Source: Paraburkholderia sp. HP33-1
Lineage (GTDB): Bacteria > Pseudomonadota > Gammaproteobacteria > Burkholderiales > Burkholderiaceae
DNA: 64,000 nucleotides
Assembly: GCF_021390595.1 (NCBI RefSeq)
Contig: NZ_JAJEJR010000001.1
Span: forward strand, 2,108,001 to 2,172,000
Reading direction: 5' to 3'
Below, piece by piece: positions 10,625 through 20,764 of the stretch. Each line of letters opens with the position of its first letter. Position 1 is the stretch's first letter. The notes beneath the pieces are model-generated. The model made no database searches, was not told the origin of the DNA, and was given only the letters and a program-made list of their open reading frames with translations. The translations under genes were made by a program, and so were the position numbers.

Positions 10625-11776
10625 TTACACGGCGCGAACCTCGATCACCTTGGCCGCCTTCCCGGTGCGCTCAGCGAGACGCGTGCGGTCTTTCACCGCG
10701 CCGGCCAGCTGACCGCAGGCAGCATCGATATCGTCGCCGCGGGTCTTGCGCACGGTGGTGACGACGCCCGCGTCCATCAACACCTGCGCAAACCGCTTGA
10801 TCTGTTCCTGCTTCGAGCGGATGAGGCCCGATTCGGGGAACGGATTGAACGGAATCAGATTAAATTTGCACGGCACGTCGCGCGTGACGGCCAGCAGCTC
10901 ACGCGCGTGCGCCTCGCTGTCGTTCACGCCATCGAGCATGCAGTATTCGAACGTAATGAAATCGCGCGGCGCTACTTTCAGATAGCGCTCGCAGGCCGCC
11001 ATCAGCTCGCGCAGCGGATACTTCTTATTCAGCGGCACCAACTCGTCGCGCAACGCGTCGTTCGGCGCGTGCAGCGACACCGCGAGCGCGACCGGCAGAT
11101 CGGCGCCGAGCCGGTCCATCATCGGCACGACACCCGAGGTGGACAGCGTGACACGCCGGCGCGAAAGGCCGTACGCGTTGTCGTCGAGCATCAGACGCAT
11201 GGCCGGCACAACCGCGTCGTAATTGAGCAGCGGCTCGCCCATGCCCATCATCACGACGTTCGTGACGACGCGCTCACCCTTGCCGTCGCCGCCCATGGCG
11301 CGGCCGCCTGCATCGCCGCGCGACGCGCGCAGCGCAAACTCGGCCATGCGCAACTGGCCGATGATTTCGCCGGTGGTGAGATTGCGGGAGAACCCCTGCT
11401 TGCCGGTCGAACAGAACCGGCAGTTGACCGCGCACCCGGCCTGCGACGACACGCAAAGCGTACCGCGCGTTTCTTCGGGAATGTACACGGTTTCAACGGC
11501 GTTGCCGTTGCCGACGTCGATCAGCCACTTGCGCGTGCCGTCCGACGAAATATGGTCGCTGACGACGCCCGGCATCGTGATCGCGGCGCGTCCCTTGAGC
11601 TTTTCGCGCAAGGACTTCGCGAGATCGGTCATGCCGTCGAAGTCGGCAGCGTTGTATTGGTGGATCCAGCGCTGCAATTGCTTGGCGCGAAACGGTTTCT
11701 CGCCCAGGCTGTCGCAGTAGGCGACGAGCCCTTGGGCGTCGAGGTCGAGAAGGTTGACGGAGGGACTGCTCGTCAT
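10625..11776 (-). CDS. rlmN: Dual-specificity RNA methyltransferase RlmN
   Basis: Radical-SAM enzyme that methylates C2 of A2503 in 23S rRNA and A37 in some tRNAs. The cluster motif CxxxCxxC is CAVNCRFC (Cys115, 119, 122). [35 protein letters not shown] and [10 protein letters not shown] are further family landmarks. I chose the ATG at 11774-11776 because AGGA lies seven bases upstream; another ATG five codons earlier lacks this. The 383 residues match the family. It lies 217 bases downstream of ndk on the same strand. Confidence 0.97.
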   Translation of the reverse strand: MTSSPSVNLLDLDAQGLVAYCDSLGEKPFRAKQLQRWIHQYNAADFDGMTDLAKSLREKLKGRAAITMPGVVSDHISSDGTRKWLIDVGNGNAVETVYIPEETRGTLCVSSQAGCAVNCRFCSTGKQGFSRNLTTGEIIGQLRMAEFALRASRGDAGGRAMGGDGKGERVVTNVVMMGMGEPLLNYDAVVPAMRLMLDDNAYGLSRRRVTLSTSGVVPMMDRLGADLPVALAVSLHAPNDALRDELVPLNKKYPLRELMAACERYLKVAPRDFITFEYCMLDGVNDSEAHARELLAVTRDVPCKFNLIPFNPFPESGLIRSKQEQIKRFAQVLMDAGVVTTVRKTRGDDIDAACGQLAGAVKDRTRLAERTGKAAKVIEVRAV

Positions 11777-11993
11777 ATCGAATCCTGCCATTTCAGTGCG
11801 AGACTACGTTCATGCAACAAGCTGCATGAACGCCATGCCGTTCGCGCCCATTCCTGCTGCTTTTACCTTACTACTTTGCCGCGACCCGCGCGCGATTCAT
11901 GCGATAAAACAATTCGGCCGCACAAAATACACCACGCGAAAGACGGCTTACGATGCGCGACCGAGGTCAGCGCCTGACCTCAGTGCAAGGCGC

Positions 11994-12419
11994 TTAGCGC
12001 GAGTAGACGTTGACTTCGGGGAAGAAGAACGCGATTTCAACAGCTGCCGTTTCCGCTGCGTCCGAGCCGTGCACTGCGTTGGCGTCGATGCTGTCGGCAA
12101 AGTCGGCGCGGATCGTGCCCTTCTCTGCCTTCTTCGGGTCCGTCGCACCCATCAGGTCACGATGCTTCAGGATCGCGTTTTCGCCTTCCAGCGCTTGCAC
12201 GACCACCGGGCCCGAAATCATGAAGTCGACGAGGTCCTTGAAGAACGGACGTGCCGCGTGCACAGCGTAGAACTTCTCGGCGTCAGCGCGCGACAGCTGA
12301 ACCATGCGCGATGCCACGATCTTCAGACCAGCGTTTTCAAAACGGGTGTAGATCTGGCCGATCACGTTCTTGGCCACTGCGTCCGGCTTGATAATCGACA
12401 GGGTGCGTTCGATCGCCAT
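11994..12419 (-). CDS. ndk: Nucleoside diphosphate kinase
   Basis: Ndk equilibrates nucleoside triphosphate pools through a phospho-histidine intermediate. The 141-residue protein starts [15 protein letters not shown] and has the catalytic His117 in NAVHGSD. It heads the long minus-strand block and shares its 269-base upstream region with the divergent BI-1 gene. A TACAAT hexamer on the minus strand at 12466-12471 may be its -10 box, but the -35 is poor. Confidence 0.98.
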   Translation of the reverse strand: MAIERTLSIIKPDAVAKNVIGQIYTRFENAGLKIVASRMVQLSRADAEKFYAVHAARPFFKDLVDFMISGPVVVQALEGENAILKHRDLMGATDPKKAEKGTIRADFADSIDANAVHGSDAAETAAVEIAFFFPEVNVYSR

Positions 12420-12688
12420 AAAAACTCCAAAAAATTAAGAGGTTACAGATTCAAATGAATCCGCAATTGTAGCATATTCCCGTATATCATTGCGATTGAT
12501 CCCTTACAATACCGAAAGAATCGAAGCAAAGGGCGCAAAATACTGGTAGCGTAGGCCATGTGGGCGACTGGAGGGTATTGAAACTCCATGCCGCCGCGCT
12601 AATCTTACGGATGCACGCTGCGCCCGTCGGCGCTTCGCAAATTGCCGTATCACCCTCACGAAACACGCTTCCGAGGTAAGGAGAGACC

Positions 12689-13387
12689 ATGAACGAACAT
12701 CCGTATATGTTTGGCCGCAATGGCGCGGTTAGCACCGCCGAAACACGCAACCGCGTGCTACGGAACACCTACTGGCTGCTAGCGCTGTCCATGATTCCAA
12801 CCGTGCTCGGCGCGTGGGTTGGTCTTGCCACCGGCTTCTCGCTGTTCGCGGCCACCAGCCCTGCCATGAGCATGCTGGCGTTCTTCGCGATCGCCTTCGG
12901 CTTCATGTTTGCGATCCAGCGCACCAAAGACAGCGCCGTCGGCGTCTTCGTACTGCTCGGCTTCACGTTCTTCATGGGGCTGATGCTGTCGCGCATCCTT
13001 GCGTTCGTGCTCGGCTTCTCGAACGGCCCGTCGCTGATCATGCTCGCGTTTGGTGGCACTGGTGTGATCTTCGCGGCCATGGCGACCATCGCCACCGTCA
13101 GCAAGCGCGACTTCTCGGGCCTCGGCAAGTGGCTCTTCATGGGCGTAATCGTGATCCTGCTCGCTTCGGTCGCGAACGTGTTCCTGCAACTGCCGGCACT
13201 GATGCTGACGGTTTCGGTCATGGCAATCGTGATCTTTTCCGCCTACATCATGTTCGACGTGCAGCGTGTCGTGAACGGCGGCGAGACGAACTACATCACC
13301 GCGACGCTCGCGATCTACCTGGATCTGTATAACGTGTTCGTCAATCTGCTCGCGCTACTCGGCATTTTCGGCGGCAACCGCAATTAA
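12689..13387 (+). CDS. Bax inhibitor-1/YccA family membrane protein
   Basis: A 232-residue multi-pass inner-membrane protein of the BI-1 (TMBIM/YccA) family. In E. coli YccA is a substrate and modulator of FtsH. Seven hydrophobic segments can be seen from about residue 28 onwards, and the family-typical end FSAYIMFDVQRVVNGGETNYITA with the acidic half-channel residues is intact. AAGGAGAG at seven bases before the ATG is a strong ribosome site. The gene is monocistronic, divergent from ndk and closed by an intrinsic terminator. Its 170-base leader could be structured, but I recognise no riboswitch in it. Confidence 0.93.
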   Translation: MNEHPYMFGRNGAVSTAETRNRVLRNTYWLLALSMIPTVLGAWVGLATGFSLFAATSPAMSMLAFFAIAFGFMFAIQRTKDSAVGVFVLLGFTFFMGLMLSRILAFVLGFSNGPSLIMLAFGGTGVIFAAMATIATVSKRDFSGLGKWLFMGVIVILLASVANVFLQLPALMLTVSVMAIVIFSAYIMFDVQRVVNGGETNYITATLAIYLDLYNVFVNLLALLGIFGGNRN

Positions 13388-13437
13388 CTCTGAGCGGTCG
13401 CGCGGCGTGCCCCCCACGCCACGCTCGACGCGAAAAG

Positions 13438-13474
13438 TAAAAGCCCATAGCGAGTAATCGTTATGGGCTTTTCT
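13438..13474 (+). terminator. Intrinsic terminator, probably bidirectional
   Basis: AAAGCCCATA pairs with TATGGGCTTTT, with an additional inner GCG/CGT pairing. It ends the BI-1 gene on the plus strand and lies just beyond the stop of the convergent MBL gene, so it can serve both. Confidence 0.85.
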
Positions 13475-13535
13475 CATTGCGTCGCAACCTGATGCGCGCC
13501 GTGCGGCGCGACCGGACGTCAACCCTGCGTCTGAG

Positions 13536-14309
13536 TCACAGCGTCAACCACGCGAAACCTTCGCTCTGGGACGCCACCACCACCTCCGTGGGCGCCGCGC
13601 CAAGCACGCCCGCCAGCGCCGCCTGCGCGAGTTCCGGCAAATTGTTCTGCTGACTCAGATGCGCGGCGACCAGATGCCGTAGACGTGAGCGGTCGAGCGA
13701 CGCCAGGATTTCAGCCGCCGCATCATTGTTCAGATGCCCATGATCGCCGCCGATACGCGCTTTCAGCGACGGCGGATAACGACTGCCCGCGAGCATCTGC
13801 ACGTCGTGATTGCATTCGAGCACGAGCCCGTCGCAGCCACTGAGCACCGCGCTGATATGCGGTGTGGACGTTCCGACGTCGGTCAGCACGCCCAGTCGGC
13901 TCGCGCCGTTCGAGAACACGTATTGCAGCGGTTCGCGGGCGTCGTGCGGAACGGTATAAGGGAGGACGCTGAGCTCGCCGATCGCCACCGACTCGTCGCC
14001 CCATAGCACCTGCAGGTCGACGCCGGCTTCGCCGGCGCCCACCGCGCGTGCGGTGCCCCAACTCATGTACAGCGGAATCGACCACTTGCGCGCCAGCGTC
14101 AATGCGCTGCCGATGTGATCGCTATGCTCATGCGTGATCAGAATCGCGTCGAGGTGCTCGGCGCTCGCGCCGAGCCGCGCCAGACGCCGCTCGACTTCGC
14201 GCGCGGAAAAACCGCAATCGAGCAGCACGCGCGTGGTGCTCGCGCCGCTGTGCGCTTCCACCAGCAGCGCGTTGCCTTCACTGCCGCTGCCGAGGCTTGC
14301 GAAGCGCAC
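13536..14309 (-). CDS. MBL-fold metallohydrolase (WalJ/YycJ type)
   Basis: A 257-residue metallo-beta-lactamase-fold protein beginning MRFASLGSGSEGNALLVE, typical of the YycJ/WalJ group of small predicted nucleases. The metal motif HEHSDH is at residues 60-65, with further ligands in VPHDA, LTDVG and the late AAHLSQQNN. In Burkholderiales it commonly follows bamC. Here its start is only 7 bases past the bamC stop. The substrate is not known from sequence alone; DNA 5'-exonuclease activity is a plausible inference from Bacillus WalJ work. Confidence 0.88.
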   Translation of the reverse strand: MRFASLGSGSEGNALLVEAHSGASTTRVLLDCGFSAREVERRLARLGASAEHLDAILITHEHSDHIGSALTLARKWSIPLYMSWGTARAVGAGEAGVDLQVLWGDESVAIGELSVLPYTVPHDAREPLQYVFSNGASRLGVLTDVGTSTPHISAVLSGCDGLVLECNHDVQMLAGSRYPPSLKARIGGDHGHLNNDAAAEILASLDRSRLRHLVAAHLSQQNNLPELAQAALAGVLGAAPTEVVVASQSEGFAWLTL

Positions 14310-14316
14310 GACCCAC

Positions 14317-15456
14317 CTAGTTCAGTTGCGCGTGCAGCAGCGACACGATGCGCTGCGCGTCCGACGACGTGTCGATCTGCCCGTTCGCGTCGACTACCGC
14401 TACCTGCGTCACGGCGTCGCCCTTCGCGCGCACGTTGACGAGGAATTCCTGGCCCGGCTTGCGCGTCGAATTACCGCTGTAGAACAGCTTGCCGAGCAGG
14501 CCTTCCTTCTTGAGCTCCTGCATCGAATCCGCATAGCGCACGTAGTAGATGCCCTTCTCGCGATCGCGGTTGTCGACCGTGAAGTTGGTGCGATCCAGCG
14601 CGAGGCCCACGCGCAGCCAGGCGCGGTCGAACGACTCCTGAAGATCGAGCGTCGACGCGCCTGCGTTCTGCTCGATCGTGGTCGGCGCGGCCGCCGGACG
14701 CGCGTCGGTCAGCAGTTGCTTCGACTGCGCTTCGGTCAGCCCGAACTTCTGCATCAGCTTGGCGAGGAACTCCGCCTCGAGCGCCGGATCGCGCGGACGC
14801 TCTTCCCAGCGCGACGACGTCTTGTCCTGACCAGTCATCACTTCTTCCATCGCGCTATGCGTGATCGAGATATCGGTCGCACTGTCCCCACCGCGCGACA
14901 CCAGCGTGCGGAAACTATCACGGGTGCCCGACGAATACGCGAAGTCGATAACCTTGCCGACCGTGCGGCGGAACCAGTCGTCCGGAATGTTCGCGCGATT
15001 TTCCGCCCAGTCGGTCGTCATGATGCCGGTGGCCGGCGCGTCAGTCTTCAACACGAAGCCGTTCTCCTGCCAGAACTCCTGCAGCTGCGGCCACAGCTGT
15101 TCCGGCAAGCGGCCGTCTACCACGAGCCAGCGACGGTCGCCGTCGCGCTCGATATGCATGCCAAGCGGATCCTGCGCGGTCGGCTGGCCTTCGGTCGCGT
15201 TGCCGGCCGCAGTGACGGCGCGCGTCGGTGTGCCGCCGAGCGCCAGATTGGCGGGCGGTGCCACATAACGCTGGTCGTTCGGCGACGTGCTCAGATCGCT
15301 CGGCACGGCGAGCGGCGGCGCACTCGAGGTGGCCTTGTAGTTGACGCGGTCGGAAGCAAACCAGTCGTTCAGCGTGTCACAGCCGGCGAGCGTCGACAGG
15401 GCAAGCGCCAGCGCCGCCATGCGGGTTGCGTGGAGGGAAAGTGCGGAACGTTTCAT
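14317..15456 (-). CDS. bamC: Outer membrane assembly lipoprotein BamC
   Basis: BamC (NlpB) is an accessory lipoprotein of the BAM complex. The 379-residue protein has a signal peptide ending in the lipobox LAGC (Cys26), the unstructured BamD-binding N-terminus with PSDLSTSP, and two helix-grip domains; YYVRYADSM near the end is part of the second. Downstream of dapA it keeps the arrangement also known in E. coli (dapA-bamC). A 123-base gap separates the two genes. Confidence 0.94.
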   Translation of the reverse strand: MKRSALSLHATRMAALALALSTLAGCDTLNDWFASDRVNYKATSSAPPLAVPSDLSTSPNDQRYVAPPANLALGGTPTRAVTAAGNATEGQPTAQDPLGMHIERDGDRRWLVVDGRLPEQLWPQLQEFWQENGFVLKTDAPATGIMTTDWAENRANIPDDWFRRTVGKVIDFAYSSGTRDSFRTLVSRGGDSATDISITHSAMEEVMTGQDKTSSRWEERPRDPALEAEFLAKLMQKFGLTEAQSKQLLTDARPAAAPTTIEQNAGASTLDLQESFDRAWLRVGLALDRTNFTVDNRDREKGIYYVRYADSMQELKKEGLLGKLFYSGNSTRKPGQEFLVNVRAKGDAVTQVAVVDANGQIDTSSDAQRIVSLLHAQLN

Positions 15457-15579
15457 GAGGTCCTTCGTGATGCTGGAACGCGATGCCTCGTTCGATCTGC
15501 CGGGAACGTGGGCTGAAGCGACGTCGGTTAATGAAATGCCGGTGGCGGTCTTGCGTGGACGGCTGGACGATCGGGCCGT

Positions 15580-16497
<918 letters not shown>

Positions 16498-16529
16498 GAA
16501 AAGCCATGGATTTGATCAGGTAAACCGCG

Positions 16530-16559
16530 ATTGTAGCGGATTAGCCAGCCAACTCGTAA
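16530..16559 (-). promoter_or_regulatory. Possible dapA promoter
   Basis: On the minus strand TTACGA and TACAAT are separated by 18 bases, and the -10 box lies about 33 bases before the dapA ATG. The -35 falls inside the end of the preceding gene. It matches sigma-70 only moderately. Confidence 0.4.
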
Positions 16560-17143
16560 CAAGGCGGAGCTGTTGCCCGCATGGGATCATCCGCGCGCAC
16601 TGCTTCCCGAACCGCGCAGATGCGCTGAACGTATGCCGGACGCGGCCTGGCGAGAAATCGGTCCTGAAATGCGACCACCCGCAGCTGGCCATGCACCGTG
16701 TCGAGCAGCTCGCCAGGCGCCAGCAGAAACGCCGGATTGGAGGGTTTGCCGACGCTTTCGTTTCCTTGCGCGAAGGTCTCGTAAACCAGTACGCCACCGG
16801 GCGCGAGCGCGCGCAGCAACTGCGGAAAAAGCGGCCTGTGCAGGTAGTTGGTCACGATGACGGCAGCGAACGCCGCATCATCGGGTAACGGCCACGGCGC
16901 GCCTTCGAGGTCGGCCACGAGCGGCGTGACGAGCGGCACGTCACTCAGCAGGTCGAGAGCGGTCGCGTCGCGATCGATCGCGGTGACCGGATGACCGAGC
17001 GACGCAAAAAAGCGCGCGTGCCGCCCGGCGCCCGACGCAACATCGAGCACCACGCCGCCCGCCGCGACCAGGTGCGCCCAGTGACGCACCCAGCGCGACG
17101 GTTCGCCGAGGCCATGCAAGCCACTCGTAACCGGCGTGCTCAT
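16541..17143 (-). CDS. SAM-dependent methyltransferase, class I
   Basis: A 200-residue predicted methyltransferase of unknown substrate. The SAM-binding motif I is LDVASGAGRHARFFA (about residues 33-47), the acidic residue after strand 2 is in TAIDRDA, and the strand-4 region is FAAVIVTNYLHRP. A late ETFAQGNE segment is typical of TehB-like or methyltransferase-11 proteins. It lies 34 bases after trpS and is probably cotranscribed. Nothing in the sequence identifies the methylated molecule. Confidence 0.85.
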   Translation of the reverse strand: MSTPVTSGLHGLGEPSRWVRHWAHLVAAGGVVLDVASGAGRHARFFASLGHPVTAIDRDATALDLLSDVPLVTPLVADLEGAPWPLPDDAAFAAVIVTNYLHRPLFPQLLRALAPGGVLVYETFAQGNESVGKPSNPAFLLAPGELLDTVHGQLRVVAFQDRFLARPRPAYVQRICAVREAVRADDPMRATAPPCYELAG

Positions 17144-17177
17144 CGCTGCGGCTTGGCGCAGTCGCGGTTAGTGCGCA

Positions 17178-18380
17178 TCAGCTGTACGACAGCCCCATCG
17201 CCTCGCGGACGTCGCGCATCGTTTCGGTCGCGAAGCGACGCGCCTTGTCGCAGCCATCGGCGACGATCGCGCGCAACAGCGACGGGTCGTCCATGTACTT
17301 CTGCGCGCGCTCGAGCATCGGCTGCTGCTCGCGCAGAATCCCTTCGATGACCGGCTGCTTGCAATCGAGACAACCAATGCCCGCCGAGCGGCAGCCCTTC
17401 TGCACCCACTCGTGGGTCGCTTCATCGGTATAGACCTGGTGCAGCTGCCACACCGGGCACTTGTCCGGATCACCCGGATCGGTGCGGCGCACGCGCGCGG
17501 GATCGGTCGGCATCGTGCGGACTTTTTTCGTGATCGTCTCCGCGTCTTCGCGCAGGCCGATCGTGTTGCCGTACGACTTCGACATTTTCTGGCCGTCGAG
17601 ACCCGGCATGCGCGAGGCCTCGGTCAGCATCGCCTGCGGCTCGACGAGGATGATCTTGCGCGAGCCTTCGAGATAGCCGAACAGGCGCTCGCGATCGCTC
17701 ATCGACAGGCTCTGCGATTCCTGCAGCAGCGCCCGCGCGCGTTCGAGCGCCTCGTCATCGCCTTCCTGCTGGTACGCGTTGCGCAGCTCGTGATAAAGCT
17801 TCGAGCGCTTGCCGCCGAGCTTCTTCGCTGCCTCGTTCGCCTTCTCTTCGAAGCCCGGCTCGCGACCGTACAGGTAGTTGAAGCGGCGCGCGATTTCGCG
17901 CGTCATTTCGACGTGCGGCACCTGGTCTTCACCGACCGGCACGAGCGAGCCGCGATACAGCAGAATGTCCGCCGCCATCAGCACCGGATAGCCGAGGAAG
18001 CCGTAGGTGGACAGATCCTTGTCCTTCAGCTTTTCCATCTGCTCCTTGTAAGTCGGCACACGTTCGAGCCAGCCGAGCGGCGTGCTCATGCCGAGCAGCA
18101 ACGCGAGCTCGGCATGCTCGGGCACCTTGCTCTGGATGAACAGCGTCGCCTGCGCCGGATCGATGCCGGAAGCGAGCCAGTCGATCAGCACGTCCCACAC
18201 GTTCTTTTCGATCACTTCGGGCGTTTCGTAGTGCGTCGTCAGCGCGTGCCAGTCCACCACGCAGAAAAAGCACGGGTACTCGGACTGCAGCCGCACCCAG
18301 TTTTTCAGCACGCCGTGATAGTGGCCGAGGTGCAGCGACCCGGTGGGCCGCATGCCGGAGAAGATACGGTCTGGGAACAT
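17178..18380 (-). CDS. trpS: Tryptophanyl-tRNA synthetase, long form with Fe-S-type cysteine motif
   Basis: Class I synthetase for tryptophan. The HIGH-like motif is GSLHLGHYHG (14-23) and KMSKS is exact at 265-269. At 400 residues it is about 65 longer than the E. coli enzyme. The extra length is mainly a polar insertion around residues 175-245 before KMSKS. In the anticodon-binding region Cys308, Cys330, Cys337 and Cys340 form C-x21-C-x6-C-x2-C. This is almost the spacing of the [4Fe-4S]-binding TrpRS described from Thermotoga (C-x22-C-x6-C-x2-C from memory). The gene overlaps nothing and is only 6 bases from the protease gene upstream. Confidence 0.96.
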   Translation of the reverse strand: MFPDRIFSGMRPTGSLHLGHYHGVLKNWVRLQSEYPCFFCVVDWHALTTHYETPEVIEKNVWDVLIDWLASGIDPAQATLFIQSKVPEHAELALLLGMSTPLGWLERVPTYKEQMEKLKDKDLSTYGFLGYPVLMAADILLYRGSLVPVGEDQVPHVEMTREIARRFNYLYGREPGFEEKANEAAKKLGGKRSKLYHELRNAYQQEGDDEALERARALLQESQSLSMSDRERLFGYLEGSRKIILVEPQAMLTEASRMPGLDGQKMSKSYGNTIGLREDAETITKKVRTMPTDPARVRRTDPGDPDKCPVWQLHQVYTDEATHEWVQKGCRSAGIGCLDCKQPVIEGILREQQPMLERAQKYMDDPSLLRAIVADGCDKARRFATETMRDVREAMGLSYS

Positions 18381-18386
18381 GGTTAT

Positions 18387-19049
18387 TTAGAAAAGCGAAA
18401 CAAGTGGAGTCAGAATTGCGGTGATCGCGCTATAGCCGAGCGTAACGAGCGGCCTCAACCAGAACCGCGTGAGCGTACCCGTCATCACGAGCGCCATCAC
18501 GATGAAAAAGCCGTACGGCTCAAGCCGCGACAACGCGATCGATTGCTTGGGCGGCAATAGCGCCGCCAGCACGCGGCCGCCGTCGAGCGGCGGCAGCGGA
18601 AAGAGATTCAGCACACCGAGCACGAGGTTCACGCCGACGCCCGCACCGGCCATGCGCGTGAAAAACGGTTCATTGATATTGAGCACTGCAAGTGCGACGC
18701 CGAAGACGCCCCAGATCAGCGCTTGGACGAAATTGCACACGGGTCCTGCCGCCGCGACCCACAGGCTCCCCCAGCGCGGATTGCGCAGGTTGCCGAATGC
18801 GACCGGCACCGGCTTCGCATAGCCGAACATGAACGCGCCGCTCGTCGCGAAGTACAGCAGCAGCGGAATCGCGATCGTGCCGAGCGGATCGATGTGCCGC
18901 ATCGGGTTCAACGACACGCGGCCGAGCACGTAGGCGGTGTTGTCGCCGAGCCAGCGCGCGACGTAACCGTGCGCGGCCTCGTGCAGCGTGATCGCGAAGA
19001 TCACCGGAAGCGCGTACACCGCAATGGTCTGTATGAGGGAAGAATCCAT
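18387..19049 (-). CDS. Site-2 protease family zinc metalloprotease (M50)
   Basis: A 220-residue polytopic membrane protein with the intramembrane zinc site HEAAH (residues 23-27) and the second motif NLFPLPPLDGGR near residue 150. There is no PDZ or CBS domain, so it is a minimal RIP-type protease. Its substrate is unknown. It lies between the YciO-type gene and trpS on the same strand, with gaps of 47 and 6 bases. A minus-strand TACAAT about 10 bases before the ATG could be a -10, but it is close to the start. Confidence 0.9.
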   Translation of the reverse strand: MDSSLIQTIAVYALPVIFAITLHEAAHGYVARWLGDNTAYVLGRVSLNPMRHIDPLGTIAIPLLLYFATSGAFMFGYAKPVPVAFGNLRNPRWGSLWVAAAGPVCNFVQALIWGVFGVALAVLNINEPFFTRMAGAGVGVNLVLGVLNLFPLPPLDGGRVLAALLPPKQSIALSRLEPYGFFIVMALVMTGTLTRFWLRPLVTLGYSAITAILTPLVSLF

Positions 19050-19096
19050 AACTCGCTATTGTAACAATGCGCTCGCGCGCGTCTGTCCGCTTTCGC

Positions 19097-19732
19097 TCAC
19101 GCCGCTTCCGTGAGGCCGAACGGCGCGAGCGGGCCGCGCCCTGCCCGCACCAGCGCTGGCTCCGAGCCGGTCAGATCGATCACGGTCGACGGCTCGCACA
19201 CGCACGCGCCCCCGTCGATCACCAGATCGAGCTGCTTTTCGAGCCGCGCGCGGATTTCCTCAGGGTCGTTCAGCGGCTCGGTTTCGCCGGGCATGATCAG
19301 CGTCGTGCTGAGCAACGGCTGGCCGAGTTCCTCGAGAATCGCGAGCGTGATCGCGTGATCCGGCACGCGCAGGCCGATCGTCTTGCGCGACGGATGTGAC
19401 ACGCGCCGCGGCACTTCCTTGGTGGCCTGCAGCACGAATACGTACGGGCCCGGGGTCACCGATTTAAGCAGCCGATATTGCCAGTTGTCCACCATCGCGA
19501 AGTTGGCGAGCTCCGACAGATCGCGCACGAGCAGCGACAGCAACTGCTTTTCGTCCAGCCCGCGAATGCGCCGCAGACCCTCGACCGCGTCCTTGTCGTC
19601 CAGACGGCAGGCAAGCGCGTAGGTCGAATCGGTCGGCAACGCGACCACGCCGCCGTCGTTGATGATCTGGACGGCCTGCTTGACGAGGCGCGGCTGCGGA
19701 TTGTCGGGATGAAGCCGAAAGTATTGGGACAT
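19097..19732 (-). CDS. YciO-type L-threonylcarbamoyladenylate synthase family protein
   Basis: Member of the Sua5/TsaC/YciO fold, which binds ATP, bicarbonate and threonine in t6A synthesis. YciO itself is a paralogue whose role is less certain. The 211-residue protein has the typical LVKQAVQIINDGGVVALPTDS, RIRGLDEKQLLSLLV in place of the TsaC KRP motif, and a late PSTVIDLTG. It pairs with the PHP-domain gene upstream, as yciO does with yciV/rnm in E. coli. Confidence 0.88.
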   Translation of the reverse strand: MSQYFRLHPDNPQPRLVKQAVQIINDGGVVALPTDSTYALACRLDDKDAVEGLRRIRGLDEKQLLSLLVRDLSELANFAMVDNWQYRLLKSVTPGPYVFVLQATKEVPRRVSHPSRKTIGLRVPDHAITLAILEELGQPLLSTTLIMPGETEPLNDPEEIRARLEKQLDLVIDGGACVCEPSTVIDLTGSEPALVRAGRGPLAPFGLTEAA

Positions 19733-19845
19733 GGAGACTCACGGTGGCGGCAGACGAACTGCGGCGGATGGGCTACGGCGAACAGAGCGCGTGCCGCATC
19801 CAGCAGGCCCGCGCGCGAGACGTGCCGTACCGGCACGGCGCGCGG

Positions 19846-20685
19846 TCACAGCCAGCGTTCCCAGACGGGCTTCAGATCGGCGGGTAGCTGCGGCAGCGCG
19901 CCGAGTTCGATGCGGCCTTCGCCGGGCGCGTGGAAGTCGGAGCCACGCGAGGCCTCGAAGCCGAAACGACGCGCGACGTCCGCGTATTCGCGGTACTGGT
20001 CGGGCGTATGGCTGCCGGTCACGACCTCGATCGCCTTGCCGCCGAGGTCGATGAATTCGCCGAAGAACGCATCGAATTCGAGCGGCGAATAGGCGTAGCG
20101 GCCCGGATGCGCGACGATCGCTACGCCGCCCGCGGCCTGGATCCAGCCGACGGCGTCGGCGAGTTTGGCCCAGCGGTGTGCGATGTAAGCCGGCTTGCCG
20201 TCGCCGAGATAGCGGTCGAACACTTCCTGCGTATTCGCGCAGTGGCCGTGCTCGACCAGGAAGCGCGCGAAATGCGTGCGCGACATCATGTCGGGATTCG
20301 ACACGTAGTGCAGCGCGCCCTCGTACGCGCCTTGAATGCCGAGCGTGCCCAGTTGTTCGCCGATCGCTTCGGCGCGCGCGGCGCGGCCGTCGCGAGTACG
20401 GGCGAGACCGTCGATCAGGATCTGGCTGGTTGGATCGATGCCGAGTCCGACGATGTGCACGGTGCGCCCCGCCCACGTGACCGAAATCTCGACGCCGCTC
20501 AGGTAGTCCATGCCGAGCGCCTCGGCCGTGGCGCGCGCCTCGTGCTGGCCACCCACTTCGTCGTGATCGGTGAGGGCCCACAGCGTCACGCCGTTCGCAT
20601 GCGCGCGGCGCGCGACGTCGACCGGCGCGAACAGGCCGTCGGAAACCGTGGAGTGGCAGTGAAGATCGGCGTTCATCGTGGTCAT
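19846..20685 (-). CDS. PHP-domain 3',5'-nucleoside bisphosphate phosphatase (RNase AM type)
   Basis: A 279-residue PHP-domain phosphoesterase of the YciV/TrpH/Rnm group. Members hydrolyse 3',5'-nucleoside bisphosphates, and the E. coli protein trims the 5' ends of rRNA (RNase AM). Metal-binding motifs are ADLHCHSTVSDG (His9, His11), LTDHDEVGG (Asp40, His41), VEISVTWAGR, IVAHPGRY and a terminal GSDFHAP. A start three codons downstream (MNADLHC) is equally possible. It sits 113 bases before the yciO-type gene. Confidence 0.87.
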   Translation of the reverse strand: MTTMNADLHCHSTVSDGLFAPVDVARRAHANGVTLWALTDHDEVGGQHEARATAEALGMDYLSGVEISVTWAGRTVHIVGLGIDPTSQILIDGLARTRDGRAARAEAIGEQLGTLGIQGAYEGALHYVSNPDMMSRTHFARFLVEHGHCANTQEVFDRYLGDGKPAYIAHRWAKLADAVGWIQAAGGVAIVAHPGRYAYSPLEFDAFFGEFIDLGGKAIEVVTGSHTPDQYREYADVARRFGFEASRGSDFHAPGEGRIELGALPQLPADLKPVWERWL

Positions 20686-20764
20686 GGAGAGGGTCTGCAG
20701 TCATTTTACTGCAATGCAGTAAGGGTCCGCAGAGGTATCTCGCGGCGCCGTTTCGGGCACGACG

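Noticed and set aside
12520..12688. Riboswitch (for example the manganese yybP-ykoY type) in the leader of the BI-1 gene
   Set aside because: The leader can fold (GGAG-N10-CTCC), but I do not find the conserved core sequence of any class I know.
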